From assembly GCA_028023455.1 (NCBI GenBank), contig JAQFVV010012423.1:3891753-3955752 (forward strand): a stretch of DNA of 64,000 bases, in the 5' to 3' direction. Below are positions 11,701-23,848 of the stretch, one piece after another. Positions within the stretch are counted from its first letter, which is position 1; every line of letters begins with the position of its first letter. Source of the stretch: Epiperipatus broadwayi (Eukaryota; Onychophora; Udeonychophora; Euonychophora; Peripatidae). Under the pieces are notes generated by a model. It saw only the letters and a program-made list of their open reading frames with translations, searched no databases and was not told the DNA's origin. The position numbers were made by a program, and so were the translations under genes.

Positions 11701-12939
11701 TTCTCAGTAAAATCCATATATACTTGCATTGAATTCCATCCACTATTAATTAAGATATTCAAACTAATTATATTATACATGCATAAAATTATCTTAAAGC
11801 GTATGTTGTAAACATGAATTGATCTTTTCCTCTGTTTAATAAAATGAATCATTTGCAGTTTCTTTTAATGCAAAAATATGGTATTGTGTACTGGGATAAT
11901 GATAAAATGAATGGGAAGTTTGTAGACCAATAAAAAGATTTATAGGCAGAAATTTAATGATTGATCTGAACATTTAGAAAAGCAAATGAAATACAGTAAT
12001 TTTCTGATCATGATTAATTTAATTTTTTTTTACAAAACGAGAGTAAATTATGGATCTGAAAAATGATATAATAGTTCTATTAAGTTCATACATAGAATTA
12101 TTTTAAATATTAAAAGCATAAAGCTAAACTATACTTTATTTTCTTTGATAGTGTGGTTGACTTTTCGATTTAGGGTAATTTTGATTATAGAATTGCTTTA
12201 TATTATAATAATAATATTTGAATAAGTGATAGAATCTTTTGATCCAGTTTGAAATGATACCACAAGAAATAAGATAAAACTTTTAATTAATACATTCACC
12301 AATGTTAAATTATTCAAATTATGACCAAGATATTATACTTAATAAGTTTTAATATAGTTCTGTAGATGTTAAAAATATTCAAACTTATATTTTACTTTAA
12401 TTAATGCAATTTATAAATATAAAGAAGTTGAGAAAAGACTGCATTAATTAGAATAGAATATAACTGTTATTTAATACAGTAGATTCCAAAGATTTTATTA
12501 AATATATTGCTTTCAATCAAGTATTAATGCTTACCATAGCCTAAGGTTGGTTTAGAAAAAGCAAAAAGCATTGTAGACATGGATTTTGGGTCAAATAAAT
12601 GCAGTAAATTATAATGAAAATGTGATTTATAATATTGGTTTACCAAAGTATTTACCCAAGTTAATAAAAATTACTTGTATTAATGTTTAAAATAAACTAT
12701 TTGTCTATAGAAGTATGATTTAAGCATTGATTTATAAAGTCAACACTAAATTTGCTTTTTGTTTTTTTCCTTAGCCAACTTTTCAAGAGTTAAAATGTCT
12801 GCAATCAATTGCAAAAAACTAATAATAATAGTTGTGGATAGCTTAGAACATATAATATTAATTTATGACACAGAATTCATTGACATTTAAAACATGTTAA
12901 CAGAATAGTTAAAATGATTTTTTTTTTCATGTGTCAAAT
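8736..12939. other. AT-rich non-coding DNA, no gene seen
   Basis: Frames reach at most 86 codons (for example 10657-10875 plus, 10757-11017 minus) and overlap one another on opposite strands in low-complexity sequence. No element, RNA gene or motif was recognised. Confidence 0.5.
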
Positions 12940-13004
12940 GCGTTGACCGGGAAGCGAACTTGTCCAGCTGCTTGGAAGGTAAGAGAATACTTTGTACGCT
13001 TTCA
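12940..13004 (-). mobile_element. tRNA-derived short SINE copy (family 2, 5' end diverged)
   Basis: The minus strand reads CCTTCCAAGCAGCTGGACAA, then GTTCGCTTCCCGGTCAACGC and CATTTGACACATGAAAAAAA. This matches the 3' half of the copy at 8666, including the tail and poly-A. The A-box half is diverged. Confidence 0.7.
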
Positions 13005-14640
13005 ACATGCGATTTTACATATTGGAAGAGATTGGTGGGGGGGGGGGGACTTCTTAAATAATACTTTTACTTTATGTCTCTAACATAATAACCATAAAGT
13101 ATTTTTTAAAAAGAAAATAATTATCATAAATTATTTTCAATCATCTACTCTTTGTTTTACGTATATTCATTCAATCCAAAATTTCGGAATTTTGAATAGA
13201 AATAAAATCAGTATAAAGTTATGATATTTTACAATTAATTCAAATTTTGTAATTCTCTTAAACAGTGGTATCATTAGTTAAAGAAATGTATACTGTATAT
13301 AATAATGGGAAAAAAAAACAGTTTTCAAGATAAATAATGGTAAGAATCTGGTATAATTATATAATCAAAGGATATTTCATATAAAAAAAAAGTAATTAAA
13401 TTGTAAAAGGATTAAGACAGATATGAAAATAAGCAAAAAGTAAGTTTTATAAAAATAAATGAATTATAATTTATGTGAAAAACTGATTATACAGTTTTTG
13501 TAAATTCTTTGTAGATTCTTAATAATGGTGATTTAATATGGTTGAATCGTTAGAGAAATTTTAAATGAAAAAATGATTCATAAAGTAAAACAAGATTTGA
13601 AACGGAAAAAAAGTGTGTTAATTTGTTTTTGTTTTGTTTTGAATCTATTAAATTAAGAGGCCATATTTAAAAAGAAAATAGTTTAAATACTTAGAGACAA
13701 GTATTGATTTTATAAAAAGCATAATATCTATGTGAATTATGTAGACCCTAATATAAATATAGTCAAATAAACGGCTGAATAAGATTTTGTACAAGCATGT
13801 AAAGGTGAATTCGCTTTTCATTTATAACATAGATTATTTTGATACTAAAAAATTTATGTGTTATTATAATTAGTGCTTTGGAAGTGCAGGTTTGCTAATG
13901 TTTTCATTTTGCTTGCAGAAAACTGTCTGATTGTTTGCTGCACGTTAATACACCTTTACCATATATTTATCTTATATATAAATAGGTCATTCTATTTTTT
14001 AACTAATTTACATCTATATTTAACAGTTAGAAATATTAAATTTAAATATGATTTGTAGAGGTCTCTCTTGCTAAAATTAAGCACTCAAGGCGCATGTACT
14101 AAAGTTTTAGCTTTATATAAGTATTACGTGCTGACATTGCGTTTAATAAGAATTAATATTTATAACTTTAAATTTAAATATATACACACACGCACACTCA
14201 GATTGATTTAAAATGATTTTTTCCCAAAAGACTTTTTTTTAGTTAAGTGGCAAATAGCCAATTAAATTAAATATCTATTATTAATAAATAAATGAATATA
14301 AGGCTATTTTTATCTATATATTAAAATATTTTTAAATTCAAAATGCTCTAACTTTCACAATTCATAAATTGTAAAGTCCGATGCATGTTTCTTTAGCATG
14401 CAATGGAACGTTCAAAATACATTTCTAAGTATATAAAATAGAGTTTTGATAATGAATAGTAGACTAATTTTGCCCTGATTATAATTCTCAGCTCAGCGAT
14501 AACGCATTACATTGTTTTTAAAAAAATTGAAAACTTATTTGCTCACTATTAGAAGCACATATACATTATGTTATAATAGATATTAATTACATATATGAGA
14601 AAAAATTAATAAATAAAATATCCGTTAATTAAAAACAATA
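13005..14640. other. AT-rich non-coding DNA, no gene seen
   Basis: It includes a G10 homopolymer at about 13038 and A/T runs. The 61-codon frame at 13873-14058 has no recognisable feature. Confidence 0.5.
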
Positions 14641-14795
14641 TTGTAATTATAATTGAAATAATATTTTTAACGGTTTACAAACAATTACAAACCATCCTTA
14701 ATTCCGCAGAAGTACTTTCGGTTACTTTCTAGCCTGCTTCAACTGCCATTAAATTCAAAAAACCAAAAGCGGAAGAAAACGACATCAATTCAAAT
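14641..14795 (-). mobile_element. Solo Penelope-like element tail
   Basis: The segment matches the non-coding tail of the PLE copies at 6480-6630: TTTACAAACAATTACAA, then GCAGAAGTACTTTCGGTTA, then CTGCCATTAAATTCAAAA. No coding part is attached. Solo ends are expected when PLEs are severely 5'-truncated. Confidence 0.75.
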
Positions 14796-15689
14796 AAATA
14801 AACACATTATATGCATGTATACAATAGTATATTAGTAATATGTTATTTTATGACTGATGTAAACAAAAGACAATTTTTGTAAATGTTTGTTTATTTGCTA
14901 TTATGTTATAAAAAGTATAAATAGAGTTTAATTTTTTGATATATATATATATCAATTAATGTAGATGATAAAAGTAATCCAACATATAATTAATTTATAC
15001 AAATAATTATATTGCAATACTCCTCTAGTTCAGAGAAATTAATTATATGTAAGACTTTAATGTAGGTATTGATATAAAAAAATAAATAAAACCAAGCATT
15101 ACATTAGCAAGGAATACATTGGATATTTATTTATGATTGTCTAATCACAAAGTCTAGTAGGTATGAGTATTCAAAATTACATATCATCAAATGTAGTTCT
15201 GTTAATAAATTTTGTTAAAATAATTTGATGATATATAACAGTTTTTAATTATACTTCTTAAAATATCTATAAATGTTTAGTATTACTAGTTTGTTTTTAA
15301 AAATTAGAACATTCCACATGTAAATTAGGATTCAGCATTATTATTTACATGTAAAATGCAATACCAATTTAAAGAAATTAATTTTTAATTATTACTTATA
15401 ACATTTGTGGTCGATTTTAAAAATGATCAAATTTGAATATGCTATATGCTACATGTGTGATGCATATATAATATTTAATTAATAACTTGTTAATTTTTTT
15501 GATTATTTTTTATTTGTTTTAAACTATGGACTTTTTTAAAATCTAATATTCTCAATTATTACTATCATATAATATAATTCTTTTATCATATGGACTTTTT
15601 TTCCTCTATAATTTATTTATTTATTAAAATTTTTAAATGTATATAATTACAAACATATTACTTTTTTATTTTATTTTGATGACCAATTC
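14796..15689. other. AT-rich non-coding DNA, no gene seen
   Basis: Nothing recognisable apart from short AT runs. Confidence 0.45.
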
Positions 15690-16440
15690 CAAAGACCATT
15701 GTCATAAAAACTGAAAATATCTTAGAGTAAGCACATATCTTTGTTTGATACAAATTTTCTTTTCAGATTTTCCACCTGTAGTTATAACATTTCTTCTCAT
15801 TTCATAATATAGAAGATATATAATACAAATAAATTTTGATGTACAACCAACTAATAATATATAAGTGATCAATCTGTCCTATTAACTGAATCAAATGCCT
15901 TTTCAAATCTATAAAAGCAATACATAAACCATTTATTGCATTTGTTTAGAAACATAAACTATTTCTATAGCATTTCTTGATTTTTTCAAATCACATTCAT
16001 TCTCTGTTATACAATTCATCTATGACTCAAAGCAATCTATCCAACAAAGTTCTTAAAAATACCTTTGCTGTAATGGATATTAATGATACTCCATGTTAAT
16101 TATTGCAATCATGAATATTCCTATTGTTAAAACAAAACACTCTTTTGATTAGATGGCACAATATTATGGGTAAATATATTCCCAGAATAATCCAATACTT
16201 TTGAAGCTATCATATTACTATTATATTTCTAAATATTTCCAGGTACTTCATTAGGACCTGTGTCTTACCATTTTTTTAAAATTACAAAGTGCTGATTTAA
16301 CTTTATTAAACTGAATGTCTTTGTCAATATTTAAATGAGGGGGGTTCTTGTTTATTGATTTATGCTCAAAAATCTCAAGTTTTTAATCATCCAGTGATAG
16401 AAAGAAAAATTCCCAGCAATTTTTAAAATTATGTTTATCA
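15690..16440 (-). pseudogene. LINE (non-LTR) reverse transcriptase remnant
   Basis: The minus strand gives an ordered series of RT-like pieces in shifting frames: NIDKDIQFNKVKSALCNF (about 16340), a PNEVPG.IYKYNSNMIASK segment, NIFTHNIVPSN, then YRFEKAFDSVNRTD near 15890 (motif A type, where functional copies have an aspartate in FIDFEKAFD) and VITTGGKSEKKI..KQ.YVL (the TGVRQGCVLSP region). This order is that of the fingers and palm of a LINE RT that copies its RNA at a nicked target. Stops and frameshifts are frequent, the motif A region reads FYRFEKAF, and neither the FADD box nor the endonuclease was found. The clade cannot be fixed. Confidence 0.7.
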
Positions 16441-17855
16441 ACTTAATAATATAAAGTATTATAAATATCTGGTAGTGTTATAAACCAAAATATGGATTTA
16501 GTTGCTTAGCAACCACACAGACTCCAATATGCTGCTGCTTTTGATAAGTTAAACTATAGAGTATTAAATCAAGTTAAATAGCTACTGCAATTAAGCTATT
16601 AGAAGTTTTATTTAAGAAATGCTCTGTTAAATTTTAAATATACAATGGCAAGATCATAAAATTAGTAAATATGTTAATCAATTGGTATGTTGTGAAATCA
16701 CACCTTTATTTGAATAGAAATTTAAAATGAATGAACAATGCAATGCTTCCTAAAAGAGTATTTTAAAGTGAATTTGAGTTTGCAATTAGTGGGAGAGATA
16801 GATCTCATACAATATTGATTGTTTCCACTTGAGAAGATATGGTAGATGAAAGAATAATTGCCAAGCTACAATTAGATATGGTGTTAATGTATTTTAGAAA
16901 AAAAAATTTCTATTGAATAAATTAAAAGATATAAAATATCATATAAACAATAAAATACACCACTAACTTTTATTTGTTTCCCAGATTGATGTATATAGTC
17001 AGGGCAAACTCATTTCTAAAATTAGATTTTTTAATCTCCTTTTTTTCTTTTTTTTATATTTCTTTATGAAGTTAGAATAGCTACACTCATTTACAAATGG
17101 TTGTTTACTATTATGATTATTAACTTCACACTCGTGTCGTATATATAAAAAATCAAATGTCGGTTATTATTATTTTTATGGTTGTATTCATTATTATTTT
17201 ATATATATATATAATAATGAATCAGATATTTTTATTATATCTAAAGCAAAGTATTAAAATTTCAGTAACTGGTAAAGTCGACCTCTATTTATTTTAATCT
17301 GATGATTTGATGTTTTTTAATTAGTTTTCTTTTAATTGTTAAACATTTTAAAATATATATATGCAAAATTTTTAGTAAATGCTGCATAATTTTTTAATAA
17401 AACTTTAAATATTATTATAAGAAAATAATTAGTTTTAACTAAACTATTACTTGTGAAAAGAATTTATTTGCAAAAGTATATATAAAAAAAGTTTACAATA
17501 TACAGTTTTTTACTCTATGAAAACTAATAAAAAATATTGAAAATATAAAATTTAAATGAAAATTAGCCATTACCACAGTGTATTTCTATTATAAAAGAGT
17601 TAAATGATATATATATATATAAATTTAAAATAAGCTGATAGGTCTAATGGAATATAAAAAAAAAAAAAAGAGAGACACAATTGGCCAATATTGTTACTTT
17701 TTAAATTTTATTCAAGCAATTTATAGTATGTCTTTTGTAAAATTAATTTCATTCATTCATTCATTCATTCAGCAAAATCAATTTTTAAAAGAGGTGGTCA
17801 GGAAATAAAATGGTAAAGATGAGCTTTTTTGAAAAAAAAAAAACAAAGTTATCAA
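16441..17855. other. AT-rich non-coding DNA
   Basis: No gene seen. Parts near 16770-16870 could be further decayed LINE sequence in the opposite orientation, but no motif was clear enough to call. Confidence 0.4.
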
Positions 17856-17934
17856 GCATTGGTGGTCGAGAGGTCAGTGGCAGCTGCTTAACAAGAAGTT
17901 GACCAGGTTAGCAGATTCTCTTCCCGGCTGATGC
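17856..17934 (+). mobile_element. tRNA-derived short SINE copy (family 1)
   Basis: It begins GCATTGGTGGTCGAGAGGTC (A-box TGGTCGAGAGG) and ends TCTTCCCGGCTGATGC. The B box is damaged (AGATTCTCTTCC). The anticodon-like arm is altered compared with the 34771 copy. An A-rich tail follows (GGAAAAAAAACAAAG) and an A-rich run with ACAAAGTT also precedes it, a possible target duplication (ACAAAGTT on both sides). Confidence 0.8.
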
Positions 17935-19773
17935 TATGTCACTGAGGAAAAAAAACAAAGTTCCTGTATGTGTAATTAAAAAATTAAAATGCAGATGATT
18001 AAATGCACAATCCTAATAACCCAAATTAATTCTAAAAAGTTGAACAATAATGTGAAAGAAGCAATATGAGTTAGTTCTGTGTTAACTTCTGTGATTGAAA
18101 GCATTACTACATGGCAAATAATGTAAGTTTTTTAAAAAAACATAGCATTTCAAGATATAACTAGCTGAGTTAAATATGTTGTGAATTTTATGCAATTTAT
18201 TATATAAAAGTGAAACATGATTTTTTCAGTTGGAGAGCTGACTTTAAAGACATGTAGATGTATAAAAGTTTCAGATCTTCTTCTAACAATTAACTTTTAG
18301 ATAAATGCTTTGCTTGAGTTGGTTTATTGAATCTAATGTCCCAACTTCTCATTGAAGAGACCCATAGGTCAAAACCGGTCTGGGGATGAGGACAATCCAA
18401 GATAAAAATGATTTGAATGCCTTCTCCGGTAGTAGCATTTATCATAAATAAATAAAAAAGCTTGTTTAGAGCTCATTAGCATGCTCTTAATTTTACATAT
18501 TTGTAAGTGCAAGCTATATATAAGTCATGTGACATCTGACTTATTATTATTGTTATAATATAAAATCATTAAAATGATTTCATTTAACAGTACTCCATAA
18601 CACTCAAAACACTTGAAACCAAGAACCGAAGACTAATTAATATGTTTATTGCCTTTCTTATCATGTAGAAAATAATTCAATCTATTATTGTGATTACAGA
18701 TCTTAGTTTAGTTGGGAATGAGAAGTGGATAAATGATAAAAAAAATTCTAAATCAGTATTCGTAATGAGTGTGAACATAAGTATTTTAAATGAATCTCAA
18801 ATGAAATATTAATTGACTTTATTAGAAATATGGATAAGTATAAAATGTAGTAGAAATAACTATTTGAAAAGAATATTGAATGAAACATTAATTGTTTTTC
18901 TAGAAAAATGGATAAAAGTACAATGTAGTAGAGAGTAAGCATTCCAGAGAGAAAAATATAATATGGTACAAGATGTCTCATAAATAAGATAAAAGACCAG
19001 CACATGATGTAAAATATTTGATGTTCAAGGATTAATTTAAATAAACATTTCAAAAGTCATTTTTCAACTTTTTCCTTTCTTTTTCAGTATTTTTTCAGGG
19101 TTGAATGGTCATACTCATTTATGACTAATTGCTCATGATTTTATTTTCAAAAACAGAAATAAGTTATCTTTTTATGCAAAGTTTAATTGAGAATTATCTA
19201 CTGTAAAACTTGAGTAATTAATTAACACATAATGGTAATTGTGCATTTAATGCACATCCAAGATTAATCTGAAGATATGAATATTATAGCACTATACCTA
19301 ATAAAACATATTATAGATGGCTCTCAAACAGAATTATTGATATTAGAATACTATACAATTGGATTTATACTAATTAATTCACTCTACTCTAGAGTCCAAG
19401 AGATTAGTTTTGGTAGCATATGAATAAACTAAATAAGTAATGTGATATTGTTATTGACATTTAACTTGTATTCCAAAGGTGAAAACGAGCCCATAACTTT
19501 ATAAAAATGAAATCACTAAAACCATATAGCAACTAACTTGGTTTAAACCTGGTTATAACATAATGCAAGTAAACTGACTTGAGCTCAAAAATCTGATAAC
19601 TATTGGCTTGAATAGTTAAAAAATTAAAAGATGACTATTACATGAATATATTTATTAGTTTCAAATTTGAATCTTAACTCTCCTATGATTAAAGCAAAAT
19701 CAAGTAACATATCTTGAATTGTAAATATTATAACACTATGATTTTTGTTGTACATTGATTACATGAATTTATG

Positions 19774-19775
<2 letters not shown>
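17935..19775. other. AT-rich non-coding DNA
   Basis: No gene seen. The minus-strand 101-codon frame at 18748-19053 is hydrophobic and low in complexity, with internal repetition (two copies of a roughly 65-bp phrase around AAATATGGATAAGTATAAAATG and AAAAATGGATAAAAGTACAATG), and looks non-genic. A GC-richer piece at 18350-18420 resembles a dispersed repeat tail but was not matched elsewhere in the window. Confidence 0.4.

Positions 19776-19776
<1 letters not shown>

Positions 19777-19829
<53 letters not shown>
19777..19829. repeat. (TA)n microsatellite, left flank of LTR element
   Basis: A pure TA run ending exactly where the LTR begins. With the tract at 27609-27645 it represents one microsatellite split by the insertion. 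Confidence 0.95.
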
Positions 19830-19832
<3 letters not shown>

Positions 19833-20510
19833 ACCGGTATAAATCCACCACGCCTACTCATACACAGTACCCGAGTTCAAACCCAGTCCACGTTTAAGAA
19901 TAAATTCCCAAACGCCAACTGAATTCAAACCCAAACCCCGGCATGACCAACCGATGATGACTTTACACCAGCACAGGGTTATCCCTTTTCTAGCTCAGCT
20001 TAGAACATGGACTAAATTCTTACAGTTAATGATATATAGGTTTATTAGACTCTAGATACTGGGACGGTCATTCATGTAACGTATATATTTAAGTTGCCAA
20101 TACAGACAGAAAGTGGCTAAATAAACTTAGAGAGTAATAAGGTGGAGGACACAAAAATTTAATTAAATAAAGTGTTTAATAAGCAAAATATAAAGCATAT
20201 AAATATAGTGTTAAATAAGACAAATAGAAAGTGGATAAATATAAGGTTATATAATAGAAATATACAGCATCTAAATATAGTGTTATACAGTACGGTAAGA
20301 CTTCATAAATCCTCTTGTATTTGGCTACTAGTCTTTAGTGAACGTTTTATTTAATAAACAAACTTATGCCAATAGCTGGATAGTTAAATGATTGACGGGT
20401 GGTTAAGAGAATCAGAGTATTTGAGCACTGGAAAAATATTTATCTAAAGATTTTTAGTAACTTATTTTATTAGAATAGGCTCGAGCCGGAACGTAGACGA
20501 ACAGTGGAGA

Positions 20511-20670
20511 TGGTTTTATATAAATACGACATAAGAGATAGGTGAACTGGAGGTTTTATATAAATACGACGTGGAAAATAGATGAACTGGTGGTTTTATA
20601 TAAATACGACGTGGAAAATATATGAACTGGTGGTTTTATATAAATACGACGTGGAAAATATATGAACTGG
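20511..20670. repeat. 40-bp tandem array in LTR, four copies
   Basis: Four 40-bp units of the type TGGTTTTATATAAATACGAC followed by GTGGAAAATATATGAACTGG. The first is the most diverged. In the minus orientation they lie downstream of the middle of the LTR. Tandem units in LTRs often act as enhancers, but that is only an inference here. Confidence 0.95.
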
Positions 20671-20799
20671 TGGTTGCCTGGATTCAAGAGCCCTACAGTA
20701 ATCAATTGCGGTGCATTAACGGACTACCGGGCGGCTTGTTCTTTGACAAGGCTTAATGCCCCCAAGTAGTTCCGGGACACGACAACCAGCCGGGGTTAT

Positions 20800-20838
20800 T
20801 TCGAACCCCGGTAATCTCTTGGATCACCGGGGTTCGAA
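20800..20838. repeat. 13-bp palindrome arms created by local inversion in this LTR
   Basis: TTCGAACCCCGGT, a 13-base loop, then ACCGGGGTTCGAA. In the other LTR the loop is present in the opposite orientation (GATCCAAGAGATT) and the right arm is absent, replaced by ACCGGGAAAG. See findings. Confidence 0.9.
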
Positions 20839-22444
20839 AAACTGCTTTCTTTCCCCAATGGTAGAATGGCGAGACGCTGACTTCAGCGAAGGAAAGGCAT
20901 TGCCACAGACGTGAAGGACGAATACTTGAAGCGGATTTTTAAAAGAAATTATATAAAACCTGGAAACTATTTGTCTGTTTCTACGCCACAGGCTGAGATC
21001 CTTATCCCAATAAAACATAGCGAAATTAAACTGACGGTGAAAAAACAATAATTAGTTAATTTTACTCTGGGACTCCTAACCCTTCAGGTTGATAGGCGGT
21101 AGCGATAGTATCAACTTACGCAATGAATTATTTCTCATATTATACATAACATTAATGAACACTTTGAAACGATTATATATATATTTAAGATTGAAACTTG
21201 GATTGTAATTTTATAACAACTGAACATAGAATAATAAAGTGATTTAACATTTACTAACTCGGAATGTGAAAGAATATTTAATTCAGAACATGAAATTACT
21301 TTTAAATTAAATTGATCATTATTACACACTAGTTTACACAGATTTGGAAATTTACTATTGGCAATGTTTGTTTATGAAATAAGCAATACACAAAACAATA
21401 TAAATGCATTCATTTAAATGATTATTACGATTAATTACAAATGTTATAAATTATTTCTAAAGACTAGAGCAGAGGGTTAAAAAAAAAGAAAAGAAAATTT
21501 ACTGACAGGTTAAATAATAGCATTATAAATGATATAAAGACTTACATATGATTCACTTGATTAATAATATTAAGCACGGAAGAAAATTAAAGTTCGTGTA
21601 ACAAAGTTCTCTTTTTCTTCATCCAGCTTGACTTGTAACGTAGGCGCGCATTTTTGAAAGTTATTTGTAAGGCATAGTAACTTTTGAGATTGGAAGTTGG
21701 AAATTCTGAAGTATATGAAACATGATCAAACAGCGGCACGAGGATCCATATTGGCGGGCAAGGACCAGCTCCTGGCAATTAGCCCATGAACATGGCGATT
21801 CACTGGTAAACTTCTTAATAAGATATTTGAATTGTTATTAACTGCTGTGTTGTCTCGAGACTCTCTCTCAAACACCACCAAAGTTAGAATGTCCGTTTTT
21901 TCTAGAATTTGCCACTGCTGACCCTTTCCGACCTGTTTTTGTTTTAGGCTCCGCCTCCTTTTCAGCTTGACCAACAATCAATTATCTGTTTCTAGCAATC
22001 TTTTAATTTTATACGCTATTCTTAAATCGATACATTAATTACATATAAAAATTCCTTACTAATTTTGAATACAACTTAATTGCTCTGAACATTTGTGCAA
22101 TTAGATTTTAATTAAAAACACTGATCAAAGGAATGTGATTTTTGATCAGTATTTTTAAACGACTTTATACAATTTTAAAACTAAAATTTAAAACAAATAC
22201 GCCCGCACTGAAACTTTAAATTAAATGATATAAACTCGCAAACCACGCACACACAAATATTATTTCATGGTTTGCGACATTTATATACGGCATCTTTACA
22301 CATTGACTGATAAACTATAAAATATATAATTAATTTTTATTATAAATTAAAATAGACAAAATCTCACTGCGGGCGAACAGTAGCTTGAATTACCGTACAT
22401 AAAACACTTGAAACGAAGATCGGTTCTCCGATCTGTCTGTTTCA

Positions 22445-22684
22445 TTTCTTGTCACTTTATAAAAAAAAACAACAAAAAAAAATGATTATACATAATTTCT
22501 GGTTACATTTTCTTCATTCATTTTTTTACATAATTGATTTTTTTATTGATTTGACCTTGGAGAACAGTCTGGGTGAGGGTTTGAACTTAATATTTACAAA
22601 GGTGGGTATATTACCGTAATTCCTTTTCTCATCATCATTTGCATGTCATAGTGGTCATTTTCCGGGTTATCATTTTGTATATCT
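22445..22684 (-). other. 3' untranslated segment of LTR element
   Basis: It lies between the ORF stop and the 3' LTR in element orientation. It contains A/T homopolymer runs and ACAAGAAA directly beside the LTR as a weak polypurine tract. No coding sequence. Confidence 0.6.
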
Positions 22685-23848
22685 CTACCTTTTCCCTGGG
22701 TCGGGAGGTATATAAGGTTTATAGGTATGCCTTTTTAGATCTCTTACTAAAATAGCAAAAGTGGTCACAATATTGTGTTTTGGTATATTATTATATTGTT
22801 CATTATTAAAAGTATCTTGCTTTAAAAGAATTTCTCTAACTTTCTGTGACCTAATGGCATCCATTATAACATATTCACTTTGGGAGTTGAGAAGTTTTTC
22901 CCCATTTTTTATGAAACTATTTTTTTTAACATATGTCCATGCTTTAAAACAAAGTTTATCATTTCTGTTTAAAGAGTTCAGTTCCTCATCAATTTTGTTC
23001 AGATCACATTTCATAAATAAATAATTATAGGTTTTATTAAAATGGGCAGCATTGTACACAACTAACGATCTGTCCACTTTCTTCGTTTTCATATCAAGAG
23101 GCCATTCAGCATCATTTTTAAACTTTAACTTTGATGTCTTCATTAATTCACTTTTCCACAGAACATCTTTATAATTATTATGAAAATATAACTTCTCATT
23201 AATTATGATTTCAGAAGATTCATCCATAACAGTATGTATTGTTCTATTAATATTTTTCATCATCGATACAGCCACTCCATTAGATGGTGGTAAACTGATA
23301 TAATCACTTTGGGATGGGCTGGCTTGCAGTAAATTTGAAACCACCATTTCCTCAGTACTTTCTTCATTCTTGGCTAAATCTGCTAGAGTAAAACTTTGAC
23401 TATGAGTAATCTCTGTCAAATCTAATTCTTTACATTTTTGTTGAGTAGAGTTGGCATTTGTATTCATTAATCCAATCTCATGGGGTTCCAACCTTATTTT
23501 AGTTGGTTGAGGTTCTGTGTCCTCTGCTCCACTCCTCGCACTATTGCTTTCCTTGCTGTCCCCAACTTCTTTTGGGGTGGCCTGGTCATCTTCATTTTCT
23601 ATTTTTGGGTCTTCAGAGGGATTTATTTCTTGCTGACGCTTTGCACTTTCTAGATTTGAGTTGGCTCGGATGCCTCGTGCTTCGTCGATCCTTTCCAGCC
23701 TCTCCAACATCATCATCATAATCTTCCTGTCCTCTCGACCCTCTCTGAGGATCGCGTTAAACTTCGCATCGCGATCGTGCTCCCTCTGTTTGTTTCCTTT
23801 TATTTCTGTCATTTCTTCTTCGTTTTTACTGATAAATGTCTTCAACAT
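22685..23848 (-). CDS. 387-aa protein of unknown function in LTR element (Gag-like candidate)
   Basis: An intact frame starts MLKTFISKNEEEMTEIKGNK. Residues 1-60 are highly charged and likely helical (coiled-coil-like, with an MMMM run near residue 46). Residues about 60-190 are acidic, rich in E/S/T/P/Q and low in complexity, including SKESNSARSGAEDTEPQP. The C-terminal 190 residues look folded, with motifs such as EWPLDMKTKKVDRSLVVYNA, LCFKAWTYVKK and IMDAIRSQKVREILLKQDTF, and the end is basic and proline-rich (PYIPPDPGKR). I see no CCHC zinc knuckle, D-S/T-G protease, YxDD RT box, DDE integrase or tyrosine recombinase signature. As the sole ORF between two LTRs it is plausibly a Gag-like or nucleic-acid-binding packaging protein, but that rests on context only. 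An unrelated captured gene is the alternative. The leader before it is long (about 1150 bp), and splicing is possible. Confidence 0.75.
   Translation of the reverse strand: MLKTFISKNEEEMTEIKGNKQREHDRDAKFNAILREGREDRKIMMMMLERLERIDEARGIRANSNLESAKRQQEINPSEDPKIENEDDQATPKEVGDSKESNSARSGAEDTEPQPTKIRLEPHEIGLMNTNANSTQQKCKELDLTEITHSQSFTLADLAKNEESTEEMVVSNLLQASPSQSDYISLPPSNGVAVSMMKNINRTIHTVMDESSEIIINEKLYFHNNYKDVLWKSELMKTSKLKFKNDAEWPLDMKTKKVDRSLVVYNAAHFNKTYNYLFMKCDLNKIDEELNSLNRNDKLCFKAWTYVKKNSFIKNGEKLLNSQSEYVIMDAIRSQKVREILLKQDTFNNEQYNNIPKHNIVTTFAILVRDLKRHTYKPYIPPDPGKR

Larger units (their letters stand above)
19830..22444 (-). repeat. LTR (3' LTR in element orientation)
   Basis: It is 2615 bp and starts TGTACCGGTATAAATCC and ends GTCTGTTTCA on the plus strand. 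It matches 25001-27608 almost throughout. Differences seen by eye: one substitution near 19853, two near 20700-20735, the inversion-like block at 20800-20840, single-base changes near 20850, a 1-bp indel near 21350 and a 4-bp A-run indel near 21482. The indels fully account for the 7-bp length difference. Internal inverted repeats include ACTGATCAAA/TTTGATCAGT (near 22120-22155), CGCAAACCA/TGGTTTGCG (near 22239-22275) and GATCGG/CCGATC at the end (near 22419-22433). Frames of 60-83 codons inside are repeated identically in the other LTR and have no recognised motif. Confidence 0.95.

Noticed and set aside
20172-21977. Frames of 60-83 codons inside the LTR, duplicated at 25343-27141
   Set aside because: They are preserved only because the LTRs are near-identical; no motif or codon bias, and the other-strand overlaps are as long.
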